Source: Candidatus Nanopelagicales bacterium (lineage in GTDB: Bacteria > Actinomycetota > Actinomycetes > S36-B12). From it: a stretch of 63,832 nucleotides of DNA. Location of the stretch: assembly GCA_012103605.1 (NCBI GenBank), contig WLWL01000004.1, positions 1 to 63,832 on the forward strand, read 5' to 3'. Positions 16,812 to 28,934 of the stretch are shown in pieces. Positions within the stretch are counted from its first letter, which is position 1; each line of letters opens with the position of its first letter. The notes beneath the pieces were generated by a model. The model was not told where the DNA came from. It searched no databases and saw nothing but the letters and a program-made list of their open reading frames with translations. The translations under genes were made by a program, and so were the position numbers.

Positions 16812-17638
16812 TCATTACGCGCATCCTGGACTCAGTGGATCGAGCCCAACGTCGTGTGTTTGTCCCCACCATGGGTGCGCTGCACGAAGGGCACCAGGAA
16901 TTGATCAGGGTGGCTCGCCGGAACGCGGGAAGCGATGGAGAGGTAGTCGTCAGCGTCTTCGTGAACCCGACACAGTTCTCAGCTGGGGAAGACTACGACT
17001 CGTACCCGCGAACCATGGAGGCCGACGAGGCCCTGTGTGCTCAGGAAGGCATCGACATCCTCTACGCCCCCTCTGTCGACGACATCTACCGATCGAGTAC
17101 GAGGAGATCCGCGGTAACCATCGACCCGGGACCTCTGGGCGATGAATTGGAGGGCTCATCGCGACCCGGACATTTCAGCGGAGTTCTCACGGTGGTGGCT
17201 GTCTTGTTCACCAAGGTTCGCCCCGATGCTGCAGTGTTCGGCGAAAAGGACTTTCAGCAACTGGAGTTGATCCGTCGCATGAACGACGATCTCGGGTTTG
17301 GCATCGATGTTCTCGGTGTCGACACCGTTCGAGACGCCGATGGGCTCGCCCTGAGTTCGCGGAACTCTTATCTAACGGACGAACAGCGAGAAGATGCTCG
17401 GGCCATTCCCCAGGCACTCGCCGCCGGACGCGCCGCAGCCGCCGCAGGCCCAGACGCTGTGGTCACCGCAGCACAGCGCGTCTTGGATGATGCCGGCATC
17501 ACCATCGACTACCTCGAGGTTCGAGGAAACGATTGTGAGTCGCTGACATCTCCGGGTGCGGCGCGACTCTTTGTTGCCTGCCTGGTGGGAACCACTCGGC
17601 TGATCGACAACTGCGCCGTGGAACTGGGGAGTGTGTGA
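16808..17638 (+). CDS. panC: Pantothenate synthetase
   Basis: PanC condenses pantoate with beta-alanine using ATP. PTMGALHEGH (20-29), the FVNPTQF loop, GEKDFQQL and LSSRNSYL are diagnostic. At 276 residues it has normal length. It overlaps the DUF2520 gene (ATGA) and nadB (GTGA). The partner panD, which makes beta-alanine and often follows panC in actinobacteria, is absent here. Confidence 0.95.
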   Translation: MIITRILDSVDRAQRRVFVPTMGALHEGHQELIRVARRNAGSDGEVVVSVFVNPTQFSAGEDYDSYPRTMEADEALCAQEGIDILYAPSVDDIYRSSTRRSAVTIDPGPLGDELEGSSRPGHFSGVLTVVAVLFTKVRPDAAVFGEKDFQQLELIRRMNDDLGFGIDVLGVDTVRDADGLALSSRNSYLTDEQREDARAIPQALAAGRAAAAAGPDAVVTAAQRVLDDAGITIDYLEVRGNDCESLTSPGAARLFVACLVGTTRLIDNCAVELGSV

Positions 17639-19323
17639 CGCGCATGGGGCATGCCCGCACTCGAATCCCCGGTCGTCTCGCTGCGCCTTCTCCGGGGTGG
17701 ACCGCTCGGGCTGACGTGATCGTGGTGGGCTCGGGAGTGGCCGGCTTGACGACCGCCCTGAGGGTTCGAGCGCTGGGGCTCAGTGTCCTTTTGGTGACGA
17801 AGGCGACGGTGAACGAAGGCTCTACTCGGTGGGCCCAGGGGGGGATTGCGGCCGCTCTTGCCGATGATGATTCACCCGCCGAGCACATGCGAGACACCCT
17901 CGAAGCGGGTGGAGGGCTGTGTAACGAACGGTCCGCCGACATCCTGGTGACCGAGGGTCCCGATGCTGTTCGAGAACTCATCGCCTGGGGTGCGCACTTC
18001 GACACCGATCCGACAGGATCGATCGCGTTGACGCGTGAAGGTGGTCACCATCGCAATCGGATCGCTCATGCCGGAGGTGATGCAACGGGAGCCGAAGTTT
18101 CTCGAGCTCTCGTGGCTGCGGTCGGCGCTGATCCGGGAATTGATGTCGTGGAGAACGCTCTCGTCCTTGACTTGATCACGTCGGCCGGTGGCCGAACGGC
18201 CGGGGTGACACTCCATGTGATCGGACCAGGCCAACGGGACGGTGTGGGCGCAGCGTTGGCGCCGTCAGTTGTGTTGGCGACCGGCGGTTTTGGCCAGGTG
18301 TTTGGTCAGACGACCAACCCGTACGTGGCAACGGGTGACGGTGCGGCGCTGGCTCTGAGGGCGGGAGCGGCTGTCGCCGATCTTGAATTCGTCCAATTCC
18401 ACCCGACCGTGTTGTGGTTGGGTCCGGTGGCCAAGGGTCAACAGCCATTGGTGTCCGAAGCTGTGCGTGGTGAGGGCGCGTTCCTACTCGACGCTGACGG
18501 ACAGCGCTTCATGGTTGGTGAACACCCGATGGCTGATCTCGCACCCCGAGATGTGGTCGCCAAAGCGATCATGCGGCGCATGCGCGAGTCGGGAGCAGCC
18601 CACGTATGGCTCGATGGCCGAGAGCTGGGCGCCGATACCTGGGTTCACCGGTTCCCCACCATCCTCGAGTCGTGCCGGATGCGCGGGATCGATCCGGTGA
18701 GCGACCTCATTCCCGTCTCTCCGGCGCAGCATTACGCCTCTGGTGGTGTTGTCACAGACACCGACGGCCGCTCCACGATTCCTGGTTTGTACGCCTGCGG
18801 GGAGGTTGCCTGCTCCGGTGTTCATGGAGCTAATCGGCTGGCATCGAATTCCCTGCTGGAAGGGCTCGTCTTTGGTCGGCGGATAGCCGACGCCATTGAG
18901 GTCGATCGAGCCGGGCGGGATGTTCCGGAGTCGAGTGATGACGATGTGGCCATGGGTGTGCTTGCCAACGAGGTGCGTCGTCCGTTGCAGCAGACGATGG
19001 ACGCGAACGCTGGTGTCTTGCGCAGTTCGCAGTCGCTGGCGAGCTGCGCGCAATGGTTGGACGATGCACTCGACCGGCCCAGCGGAACGCCACGAACGGA
19101 AGACTGGGAGACGACGAACCTGGCGACCATCGCTCGCGTGCTCGTCGAACACGCTCAGGCACGTGAGGAGTCACGAGGTTCCCACTGGCGCGAAGATCAC
19201 CCTGATCCGCAGCCTGAGTGGCGGGTTCGCTTGGTCACAACGATGGATTCTCACGGGAATCTGCACACGGTGCGTCGTTCCCCCGATTGGTTGCCTGGAT
19301 CACTCGAGGACTCGGAGGTCTAA
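17635..19323 (+). CDS. nadB: L-aspartate oxidase
   Basis: NadB is a flavoenzyme oxidising aspartate to iminoaspartate in de novo NAD synthesis. The FAD-binding motif VVGSGVAGLTTAL lies near residue 26; STRWAQGGIAAAL, FHPTVL and GANRLASNSLLEGLVFGRR are conserved in the succinate dehydrogenase/NadB family. At 562 residues it is of normal length. The GTG start overlaps panC, and nadC begins at the next base after the stop. The usual partner nadA (quinolinate synthase) is not in this window. Confidence 0.94.
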   Translation: MTRMGHARTRIPGRLAAPSPGWTARADVIVVGSGVAGLTTALRVRALGLSVLLVTKATVNEGSTRWAQGGIAAALADDDSPAEHMRDTLEAGGGLCNERSADILVTEGPDAVRELIAWGAHFDTDPTGSIALTREGGHHRNRIAHAGGDATGAEVSRALVAAVGADPGIDVVENALVLDLITSAGGRTAGVTLHVIGPGQRDGVGAALAPSVVLATGGFGQVFGQTTNPYVATGDGAALALRAGAAVADLEFVQFHPTVLWLGPVAKGQQPLVSEAVRGEGAFLLDADGQRFMVGEHPMADLAPRDVVAKAIMRRMRESGAAHVWLDGRELGADTWVHRFPTILESCRMRGIDPVSDLIPVSPAQHYASGGVVTDTDGRSTIPGLYACGEVACSGVHGANRLASNSLLEGLVFGRRIADAIEVDRAGRDVPESSDDDVAMGVLANEVRRPLQQTMDANAGVLRSSQSLASCAQWLDDALDRPSGTPRTEDWETTNLATIARVLVEHAQAREESRGSHWREDHPDPQPEWRVRLVTTMDSHGNLHTVRRSPDWLPGSLEDSEV

Positions 19324-20235
19324 GTGCCCTACTCGACCCACGGATTGTCTGCCGAGACGATCGCGTTGCTCACAGACGCGGGCCTTCGTCCCCTCGATGT
19401 CGAATCGTTGGCTGTCCGGGCCCTGGAAGAAGATGTCGACGGAGGCGTTGATGTCACAACGGTGGCGACCGTGCCCATGGAGCAGCGCGGGCGCCTGGCT
19501 CTGGTGGCTCGCGGTGGTGGAGTAGTCGCCGGGCTTGTGGTGGCTCGAGCGATCTTCGAAGTGGTCTGCGGCGATGACATGACATGTGACGTGAGTGTCG
19601 AGGAAGGTTCCCCTGTTGAGCCCGACACGGAGTTGATGGCGGTGACATCGTCCACCCACAACCTCTTGCGGGCCGAACGGCCAGCGCTGAACGCAGTCAG
19701 CCACCTCAGCGGCATTGCGACCGCGACCCGCGCGTGGGTCGCGGCAATCGCCGACACCGACGCGAGCATTCGCGATACCCGCAAGACAACCCCGGGTCTG
19801 CGCGGCGTCGAAAAGTACGCGGTGCGTGCCGGTGGCGGTGTTAATCACCGCATGAATCTCGCCGATGCTGCTTTGGTGAAAGACAACCACGTGGAAGCGT
19901 CGGGTGGAGTAGAAGAGGCCTTTCGCGCTGTGCGACGCGCGTTTCCCGAGATCCCTATTGAGGTGGAAGTCGACACCCTGGAGCAACTCGACGTAGCCAT
20001 CGATGCGGGCGCCGACCTCATCCTGCTGGATAATTTTTCGGTGCAGGAAATGGCCGAAGCTGTTCGGCGGACATCGGGACGTGCGCTCTTGGAGGCATCC
20101 GGAGGATTGACCCTTGACCAGGCGGCCGCTGTCGCGGCTACGGGGGTCGACTACCTTGCCGTAGGTGCATTGACGCACTCGTCCCCCGTACTGGACATCG
20201 GCGCAGATCTAATCGTGGTCAGTGAGGAGAGCTAA
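19324..20235 (+). CDS. nadC: Nicotinate-nucleotide pyrophosphorylase (carboxylating)
   Basis: NadC converts quinolinate and PRPP to nicotinate mononucleotide. DTRKTTPGLRGVEKYAV with GGGVNHRMNL near residues 155-180 carries the phosphoribosyl-binding Arg and Lys; EVEVDTLEQ, LLDNF and LEASGGL follow. It has 303 residues. GTG directly follows the nadB stop. Its TAA shares a base with the coaX ATG (TAATG). Confidence 0.94.
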   Translation: MPYSTHGLSAETIALLTDAGLRPLDVESLAVRALEEDVDGGVDVTTVATVPMEQRGRLALVARGGGVVAGLVVARAIFEVVCGDDMTCDVSVEEGSPVEPDTELMAVTSSTHNLLRAERPALNAVSHLSGIATATRAWVAAIADTDASIRDTRKTTPGLRGVEKYAVRAGGGVNHRMNLADAALVKDNHVEASGGVEEAFRAVRRAFPEIPIEVEVDTLEQLDVAIDAGADLILLDNFSVQEMAEAVRRTSGRALLEASGGLTLDQAAAVAATGVDYLAVGALTHSSPVLDIGADLIVVSEES

Positions 20236-20993
20236 TGCTGCTGGCCGTCGATGTCGGAAACACGAACACTGTCTTGGGTCTATTCACTGGGGAAGAACTG
20301 GTGCGGTCGTGGCGGATTACGACGCACGCGCGTGCTACCGGTGACGAAATGGCTTTGACGTTCCGAGGCCTGTTGGACGAGCAGCCCGAAATCACGGGAT
20401 TGGTGCTCTGCAGCACGGTGCCGAGCGTGCTGCATGAGTTGCGGCCGATGTTGTCGTCCTTCTTCCACGAAATCCCGGTGGTGATTGTTGAGCCGGGAAC
20501 AAAGACGGGCGTGCCGATCCTGACGGACAACCCCAAGGAAGTCGGGGCCGATCGCATCGTCAACACGCTCGCCGCCCATCAGCAGTTCGGTGGGCCGTGC
20601 ATCGTCGTGGATTTCGGTACATCCACCAACCTTGACGTGGTCTCAGCGCAGGGCGAATTTCTCGGCGGTGCCCTGGCCCCGGGTATCGACATCTCGCTTG
20701 AGGCGCTGTCCGCGAAAGCAGCGCAACTGCGAAAGGTCGAAGTCGTTCGTCCACGGTCACCTATCGGCAAGAACACGGTGGAGGCTTTGCAATCGGGCGC
20801 CGTCTTCGGATTTGCGGGACAGGTTGATGGTCTCGTTGATCGGATTATCGAGGAGATCGGACCGGTGACGGCGGTGGTGGCGACCGGGGGTCTGGCTTCT
20901 GTGGTCATCGGTGAATCGGAGACCATTACGCACCATGATCCTCACCTCACACTCACCGGCCTTCGGATGGTTTTTGAACGAAATGTGGGCTAG
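20235..20993 (+). CDS. coaX: Type III pantothenate kinase
   Basis: CoaX phosphorylates pantothenate, the first committed step to coenzyme A. The 252 residues show the ASKHA-fold motifs DVGNTNTVLG (5-14), GADRIVN, VDFGTSTNLDV and GGALAPGI. It closes the cofactor operon begun by the DUF2520 gene and panC, linking pantothenate synthesis to its use. Confidence 0.94.
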   Translation: MLLAVDVGNTNTVLGLFTGEELVRSWRITTHARATGDEMALTFRGLLDEQPEITGLVLCSTVPSVLHELRPMLSSFFHEIPVVIVEPGTKTGVPILTDNPKEVGADRIVNTLAAHQQFGGPCIVVDFGTSTNLDVVSAQGEFLGGALAPGIDISLEALSAKAAQLRKVEVVRPRSPIGKNTVEALQSGAVFGFAGQVDGLVDRIIEEIGPVTAVVATGGLASVVIGESETITHHDPHLTLTGLRMVFERNVG

Positions 20994-21042
20994 AGGAAGT
21001 CGCATCGTCGTGACAGACGACAGTCGGGAGTGGGGTATCCAA

Positions 21043-21048
21043 TAGCCT
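21043..21048 (+). promoter_or_regulatory. -10 element for lysS (leaderless type)
   Basis: TAGCCT ends 8 nt before GTG 21057. It supports that start over the more upstream GTG at 21030, which would lie before this hexamer. Confidence 0.42.
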
Positions 21049-21056
21049 TGCCCATC

Positions 21057-22556
21057 GTGGACGGCAGTGACCTCGAGGATGACCTCCCCGAACAAATGCA
21101 GATCCGTCGCGCCAAACGCGAAGAACTGCAGCGCCGAGGCATGGATCCTTACCCGGTGCAGTTGCCCATCACACATTCCATCGCTTCGGTGCGATCAACC
21201 CATGGCGATCTGGAAACGGACACTGCATCCGGAGACGTCGCGGGGATCGTCGGGCGAGTGATCTTCTCGCGCAATACCGGAAAGTTGTGCTTCGCGACCT
21301 TGCGAGCCGGTGACGGCAGCGAGATTCAGGCGATGCTGTCACTCGACAAAGTGGGACCAGAAGCCCTTGACGCCTGGAAAGAGCTCGTGGATCTCGGAGA
21401 TCAGGTCTTCGTTCGTGGTGAAGTCATCACCTCTCGTCGCGGTGAGCTCTCGGTCTTGGCTGACGAGTGGCGCATGGCGTCGAAGTCCTTGCGACCGCTG
21501 CCTGTTGCCCACAAGCCGCTTAGTGAAGAAGCCCGTGTTCGACAACGCTATGTCGACCTCATCGTGCGGCCGGAGGCAGCGCAGATGGCCCGGCTGAGAG
21601 TCGAGGCGGTCGCCGCCTTGCGATCAGACCTCACGAGTCGCGGGTATCTCGAGATCGAGACTCCCATGTTGCAGACGCAGCACGGCGGGGCTGCGGCTCG
21701 GCCGTTCACAACGCACTCGAACGCGTTGGACATGGATCTGTTCTTGCGTATTGCTCCCGAACTCTTCTTGAAGCGCGCGGTTGTCGGTGGCTTGGAACGG
21801 GTCTTCGAGATCAATCGCAATTTTCGAAACGAAGGCGTCGACTCAAGTCATTCGCCGGAGTTCGCGATGCTCGAGTTCTACCAGGCGTATGCGGATTACC
21901 AAACGATGGCGACCATCACCCGAGAACTCATCCAGGGTGTCGCTCTCCGCATCAGCGGTAGTGAGCAGGTTTCACGCGCGGACGGATCGAGTATCGATCT
22001 GTCCGGTGAATGGTCGATGATCGATCTGTATGACAGTGTCTCCGCTGCCGTCGGTGTCGACCTTTCTCCGCAGACGCCGGTGTCCGAACTCGAAAAGCTA
22101 TGCGAGCAGGCAGAGATTTCGGTAGCACCGACCTGGGTCGCGGGGAAGATGGTCGAAGAGTTATTCGAGCACCACGTCATTCCGTCGCTTACAACGCCGA
22201 CTTTCGTGATGGATTACCCCGTAGACACCTCGCCGTTGGTCCGGGCGCATCGATCCAAGCCGGGCGTTGTTGAGAAGTGGGACTTGTACGTTGGCGGAGT
22301 CGAGCAGGCCACCGGGTATTCGGAATTGGTTGACCCTGTCATTCAGCGAGACAGGCTCACCGAGCAGGCGAGCCTGGCGGCCCGTGGAGACGACGAAGCC
22401 ATGAGTGTCGACGAAGATTTCCTACGGGCGCTGGAACACGGAATGCCGCCCTGTGGAGGCGTCGGATTGGGAATCGACCGGCTGCTGATGAACCTCACCG
22501 GTTACGGAATTCGGGAAACCATCTTGTTCCCGCTGGTCAAGCCGGAGCGACGGTGA
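21057..22556 (+). CDS. lysS: Lysyl-tRNA synthetase, class II
   Basis: The enzyme charges tRNA-Lys. An OB-fold anticodon domain is followed by class II motifs: [18 protein letters not shown], the motif 2 region [20 protein letters not shown], and motif 3 [11 protein letters not shown] near the C-terminus. From GTG 21057 it has 499 residues, the normal length, starting [15 protein letters not shown]; 21030 adds nine residues without a clear ribosome site. Its stop overlaps the acetyltransferase GTG. The lsr2 gene that commonly follows lysS is absent. Confidence 0.95.
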   Translation: MDGSDLEDDLPEQMQIRRAKREELQRRGMDPYPVQLPITHSIASVRSTHGDLETDTASGDVAGIVGRVIFSRNTGKLCFATLRAGDGSEIQAMLSLDKVGPEALDAWKELVDLGDQVFVRGEVITSRRGELSVLADEWRMASKSLRPLPVAHKPLSEEARVRQRYVDLIVRPEAAQMARLRVEAVAALRSDLTSRGYLEIETPMLQTQHGGAAARPFTTHSNALDMDLFLRIAPELFLKRAVVGGLERVFEINRNFRNEGVDSSHSPEFAMLEFYQAYADYQTMATITRELIQGVALRISGSEQVSRADGSSIDLSGEWSMIDLYDSVSAAVGVDLSPQTPVSELEKLCEQAEISVAPTWVAGKMVEELFEHHVIPSLTTPTFVMDYPVDTSPLVRAHRSKPGVVEKWDLYVGGVEQATGYSELVDPVIQRDRLTEQASLAARGDDEAMSVDEDFLRALEHGMPPCGGVGLGIDRLLMNLTGYGIRETILFPLVKPERR

Positions 22557-23056
22557 GCAATCCCCGTATCCGCCCCGCTCGAACGCCGGACGTTCGCGCC
22601 ATCCGTAGTTTGATGGATGAGTATTCCGGTGATGGTCACCTTCTTGCCAAGGCGGCTGTGACGATTTTCGAGGACATCCAAGAGTTCGTTGTCGTCGAGG
22701 TCGACGGCGAGGTGGTGGGCTGCGGTGCGTTGCACGTCATGTGGGAGGACTTAGCAGAGCTTCGAACCGTCGCTGTCGCCGGGAGTCACGTGCGGTCGGG
22801 TATCGGCTCGATGATTGTCACTGAATTGATTCAGCGAGCACGAGACTTGGGTATCCGGCGGCTGTTCTGCCTCACATTTATGGTCCACTTCTTTGTCGAG
22901 CATGGATTCGATGAAATCGACGAGGCTCCGGTGGACCACGACGTATACGAGCAATTGCTTCAGTCATATGACGAAGGTGTGGCCGAGTTTCTTGGCCTCG
23001 AGCGCGTGAAGCCCAACACCTTGGGCAATCATCGAATGCTGCTTGAACTTCGATAG
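22553..23056 (+). CDS. argA: GNAT-family amino-acid N-acetyltransferase (ArgA-like)
   Basis: The 167-residue single-domain GNAT protein has the acetyl-CoA-binding segment [17 protein letters not shown] (about 83-99) after ELRTVAV, and ends with [10 protein letters not shown] and a region rich in the pattern of short actinobacterial N-acetylglutamate synthases (M. tuberculosis Rv2747-like, from memory). It would start arginine biosynthesis by acetylating glutamate. The GTG start overlaps the lysS stop. It converges with ppc, 26 bp away. The family is clear, the substrate likely. Confidence 0.78.
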   Translation: MSNPRIRPARTPDVRAIRSLMDEYSGDGHLLAKAAVTIFEDIQEFVVVEVDGEVVGCGALHVMWEDLAELRTVAVAGSHVRSGIGSMIVTELIQRARDLGIRRLFCLTFMVHFFVEHGFDEIDEAPVDHDVYEQLLQSYDEGVAEFLGLERVKPNTLGNHRMLLELR

Positions 23057-23082
23057 AGGATGCCGACGAGAACGTAGGGCGA

Positions 23083-25779
23083 TCAGCCGGTGTTGCGTAA
23101 GCCCGTGGCGATTCCGTTGATGGTGACCGACAGGGCCCGCTGAAGTTCGATGTCAGGATCGGTCAAGCGGCGACTGCGCTCAAGAAGTGAGATCTGGAGA
23201 GAGTGCAGCGGGAGAAGATACGTATCGCGCGTGGCTAGAGTCCGCCGCAGGGTCGGATTGTCTTCGAGCAACTCCTGCTGTCCGGTGACCAGCAAGACCT
23301 GTTGCGTAGTGCGCTCGTGCTCTTGGGTGATGGCGTCGAACACGTGATGCAAATCTTCGGGCACCAGACGATCGACGTATTGCTTGGCGACCTCGAGATC
23401 TGTCTTCACCAGTGTCATGGCGACGTTTGAGATGAAATTCGCGAAAAAGTGCCAGTTCTCATACATATCGGTGAGTTCGGCGTCGAAGCCGGCTGCTCGC
23501 ACCGCCTCCAGGCCGGAGCCAACACCGAACCAACCGGGAACGATCTGTCGCGACTGAGTCCAACCGAACACCCAGGGAATCGCTCGCAGATCGTTGATGC
23601 CGCTGCTGCCGTCCGGACGTCGCGCCGGTCGCGATCCGAGGTGCATCGCTCCGAACTCTTCGACCGGTGTGGACAACGAGAAATAGCGCGGTAGGTCGGG
23701 ATCCTCGACCAGGGCGCGGTAACTCGATTGAGCATGCATGGACATGGTGTCCATCACGTCATCCCAGCGCGCGATCTGACTTTCCGACTGTCGAGAGTGA
23801 CGGTGCAGAAGGGACGCATCGAGTACCGCCGCGACCATCTGCTCGAGATTGTCGCGAGCTAGGGCCGGGACGAGGTACTTGTCGCTGATGACCTCTCCTT
23901 GCTCGGTGACCTTGATCTGACCGTCGAGCACGCCCCATGGTTGGGCCAGGATCGCCTCGTACGTGGGCCCGCCGCCGCGGCCTACCGTTCCTCCGCGACC
24001 GTGGAAAAGGCGCAGGCGGACGCCGTGCCGAGCCGTGACGTCTCGTAGTCGGCGCTGAGCTAGGTGAATCTCCCACTGTGACGATGTGATTCCGGCATCC
24101 TTGTTGGAGTCGGAGTAACCCAACATGACCTCTTGCACATCACCCCGCGAGGCAACGAGGGATCGATAGACCGGATGCTGCAGCAGCTGATCGATGATGA
24201 CGTCGGCATTGCGCAGCTCCTCGGCCGTCTCCAGCAATGGAACGAAGCCGACTCGAGATGTTCCCGTGGATGTGTTCACCAAGCCTGTCTCGCGTGCCAG
24301 CACCACGGCGGCCAGGATGTCGTCGGCGCCTCGGGTCATGGACACGATCACGGATTCGATGGGTCGGGTTCCGTAGGTATCGAGTAGCTCGCGGACGGTT
24401 TCCATGGTCTGGTAAGTCACCGAGGCGGCCTCATCAAGCGCCGGTGGTTGCGGAGACAGTGGCCGGAGAGCACTGAGCTCGTCTGCCAACAGCGTCGTGC
24501 GTTCCTCGCGATCAAGATCGTCGTAGCCGAAACCGAGACGCTCGAAAAGTTGCCGGAGCGTGTCATGGAACTTCTGCGCGTGCTCGCGTATGTCCAAAGT
24601 GGCGAGCGGTAACCCAATTGACGCGACCACTCGGATGGACTGATCCAGAATTCCGTGTGCTGCCAGTTGACCGCGGTGCTGGAGGAGATCGTCACGGATC
24701 AGAAGAAGGTCATCGAGAAGTTCTCGGGTGCTGTCGTAGTCGCGTCCTACCCGGTGTGGCCCCCGGTCGTGCAAGCGCTCTCGCGTGAGTCGCAGACGCA
24801 TTCGGATGATGGTGAGTTTGAGTCGAACCGGTTCTTCAGCATTGATCCGAAGGAAGCGTGGATCGAGATCTGGGAGGAAGCGCAAGTCGGATTCGACAGA
24901 GTCGCGGAGCGCGTCACTGGCGCCGGCAATGCGTTCAGAGATAGACAGATCTTCCAGCAAACGATCGATGTGTGGCATCAAGTTCAGTACTGCGTGATCA
25001 CGCTGAAAACGAACCACATCGGCCGTCACATCGGGTGTGACGAAGGGGTTGCCGTCTCGATCGCCTCCGATCCACGACCCGAAGCTGACCGGACGCGCAT
25101 CGGGAGGCAGTTCGACCCCGAGGTCTCGGAATGAATCAGCAAGGTCGTCGAGAACTTGCGCGAGGGGTCCTCGGGTGAGGTCGTCGAGGTAGTAGAGGGC
25201 ATTGCGTGCTTCATCGAGAACCTGCGGCCGCTCGAGTCGGAGCTCATCGGTTTGCCAGAGCAGATCGATCACCTGAGCCAGCCGTCGCTCGCGTTCGCGA
25301 TCCGACAACCCTTGATCGAGAAGCACATCGGCTATCCGACGTAGTTTGACCAGCACCGAGCGTCGAGCCGCCTCTGTCGGGTGGGCGGTGAAGACTGGTC
25401 TGACTGACATTGCCGAAGCGATCTGTCCGACCAAGGCGGGGTCAAGGTTCGCCTCCCGTGCTGCGTCGACGACGCGATGAAGTGGACCGGAATGCACGCG
25501 TCTATCGGCTTGCGCGTCGTGAGCGCGCTCCACCTGCTCCGCCACGTTGGCCAGATCGAAGTAAATCGAGAACGAGCGGGCCAACGTCGTTGCCGTGGCG
25601 ACGTCTACGGAATCGAGAACTGTGGCAGCTGCGGCAGGGTCGCTGCGGACAGCCAACCTCACGGACTCGACCATCTCCAGCAGGGTGTCACCTTCCTGCC
25701 GGGCAAGCGTCTGGCCCAGGAGATCGCCGAGCATGCGGATGTGTGTCCGTAGGCGGGCGCCATGAGACTCTGAGTCCAT
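23083..25779 (-). CDS. ppc: Phosphoenolpyruvate carboxylase
   Basis: PEPC carboxylates PEP to oxaloacetate, replenishing the TCA cycle. Diagnostic elements are the catalytic VFTAHPTEAARR, GFVPLLETAEEL, LGYSDSNKDAGITSSQWE, FHGRGGTVGRGGGPT and the invariant C-terminal end RNTG. ATG 25779 gives 898 residues whose beginning aligns with known PEPC. The frame stays open to a TTG at 25881, adding 34 residues that do not fit. It replaces the usual lsr2 between lysS and clpC. Confidence 0.94.
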   Translation of the reverse strand: MDSESHGARLRTHIRMLGDLLGQTLARQEGDTLLEMVESVRLAVRSDPAAAATVLDSVDVATATTLARSFSIYFDLANVAEQVERAHDAQADRRVHSGPLHRVVDAAREANLDPALVGQIASAMSVRPVFTAHPTEAARRSVLVKLRRIADVLLDQGLSDRERERRLAQVIDLLWQTDELRLERPQVLDEARNALYYLDDLTRGPLAQVLDDLADSFRDLGVELPPDARPVSFGSWIGGDRDGNPFVTPDVTADVVRFQRDHAVLNLMPHIDRLLEDLSISERIAGASDALRDSVESDLRFLPDLDPRFLRINAEEPVRLKLTIIRMRLRLTRERLHDRGPHRVGRDYDSTRELLDDLLLIRDDLLQHRGQLAAHGILDQSIRVVASIGLPLATLDIREHAQKFHDTLRQLFERLGFGYDDLDREERTTLLADELSALRPLSPQPPALDEAASVTYQTMETVRELLDTYGTRPIESVIVSMTRGADDILAAVVLARETGLVNTSTGTSRVGFVPLLETAEELRNADVIIDQLLQHPVYRSLVASRGDVQEVMLGYSDSNKDAGITSSQWEIHLAQRRLRDVTARHGVRLRLFHGRGGTVGRGGGPTYEAILAQPWGVLDGQIKVTEQGEVISDKYLVPALARDNLEQMVAAVLDASLLHRHSRQSESQIARWDDVMDTMSMHAQSSYRALVEDPDLPRYFSLSTPVEEFGAMHLGSRPARRPDGSSGINDLRAIPWVFGWTQSRQIVPGWFGVGSGLEAVRAAGFDAELTDMYENWHFFANFISNVAMTLVKTDLEVAKQYVDRLVPEDLHHVFDAITQEHERTTQQVLLVTGQQELLEDNPTLRRTLATRDTYLLPLHSLQISLLERSRRLTDPDIELQRALSVTINGIATGLRNTG

Positions 25780-25783
25780 GGGT

Positions 25784-25796
25784 CGGAATTGTTCCG
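25784..25796. promoter_or_regulatory. Inverted repeat just upstream of ppc start
   Basis: A perfect dyad CGGAA-TTG-TTCCG ends 4 bp before the ppc ATG on the minus strand. It could be an operator or a small hairpin affecting ribosome access. The binding factor is unknown. Confidence 0.35.
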
Positions 25797-25830
25797 TATC
25801 GCCTATTTCCCCGAGGTTTCGCGGTCGGCG

Positions 25831-25846
25831 TACCCCGCCAGGGGTA
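25831..25846. promoter_or_regulatory. Inverted repeat in the ppc-clpC divergent spacer
   Basis: TACCCC-GCCA-GGGGTA is a perfect 6-bp-arm dyad in the 158-bp spacer between the ppc and clpC starts, a plausible operator for one or both genes. It does not clearly match a known clpC regulator site. Confidence 0.35.
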
Positions 25847-25937
25847 GCCGTGGTCGCGCTATCGGCCACCATGCAGAACAATAGAGAAGGCCGGAGACTG
25901 CCGGTTCAACGATTCAGGATCGATGGGGTGTTGCTGG

Positions 25938-28448
<2,511 letters not shown>

Positions 28449-28466
28449 TTGAGACGGGATGAAGTC

Positions 28467-28934
28467 GTGACATCAGGTCCGCTCATCCCCGGAATGAACG
28501 AGTTCGACGGACCGCGTCGTCGGGTGCCGCGGATCGTGTGGTGGATAGTAGTTGGTTGCGGTGTGGTCGTGCTACTCATCGGTGTCGCAGGCCTCGTAGG
28601 GGGTGTGGGGCCCCTGCGTTCGCTGGGGTTGGTGACGAGTGATCTTCAGCCCGTTTCGTATCGAACCACTCTCGATGAAAGTCAGATTGAGGTAGCCGTC
28701 GCGCTGCCGCCGGGAGGCGTGTGTCCGGATGCGGATATTCAGGTGACGGCCTTCGAGCGGGGTGCGCGCGTCGAGGTAGAGGCCCAGGTGCAGAGTTCCC
28801 GGACCTCTGATTGCCCGGTCACGGGCATCGTCGGTGACCGGGCGTGGGCAAATGTGGTCCTTGAGGCTCCGCTGGGTGAGCGTCAGGTAATTCGCGCGAT
28901 GGATCGAGAGCCACTGCCGCGAGAAGACGCCTAA
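28467..28934 (+). CDS. Membrane-anchored protein of unknown function
   Basis: The 155-residue protein has a Pro/Arg-rich cytoplasmic start, one membrane helix (about 21-43) and an extracytoplasmic domain with two Cys about 45 residues apart that could pair. I do not recognise a family. GTG 28467 follows a GGGA ribosome site; TTG 28449, right after the clpC stop, is an alternative. Its TAA overlaps the mutY stop on the other strand by 2 nt. Confidence 0.65.
   Translation: MTSGPLIPGMNEFDGPRRRVPRIVWWIVVGCGVVVLLIGVAGLVGGVGPLRSLGLVTSDLQPVSYRTTLDESQIEVAVALPPGGVCPDADIQVTAFERGARVEVEAQVQSSRTSDCPVTGIVGDRAWANVVLEAPLGERQVIRAMDREPLPREDA

Noticed and set aside
25780-25881. Extension of ppc to a TTG at 25881
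   Set aside because: The extra 34 residues do not align with PEP carboxylase and would cover the divergent promoter region and a dyad.
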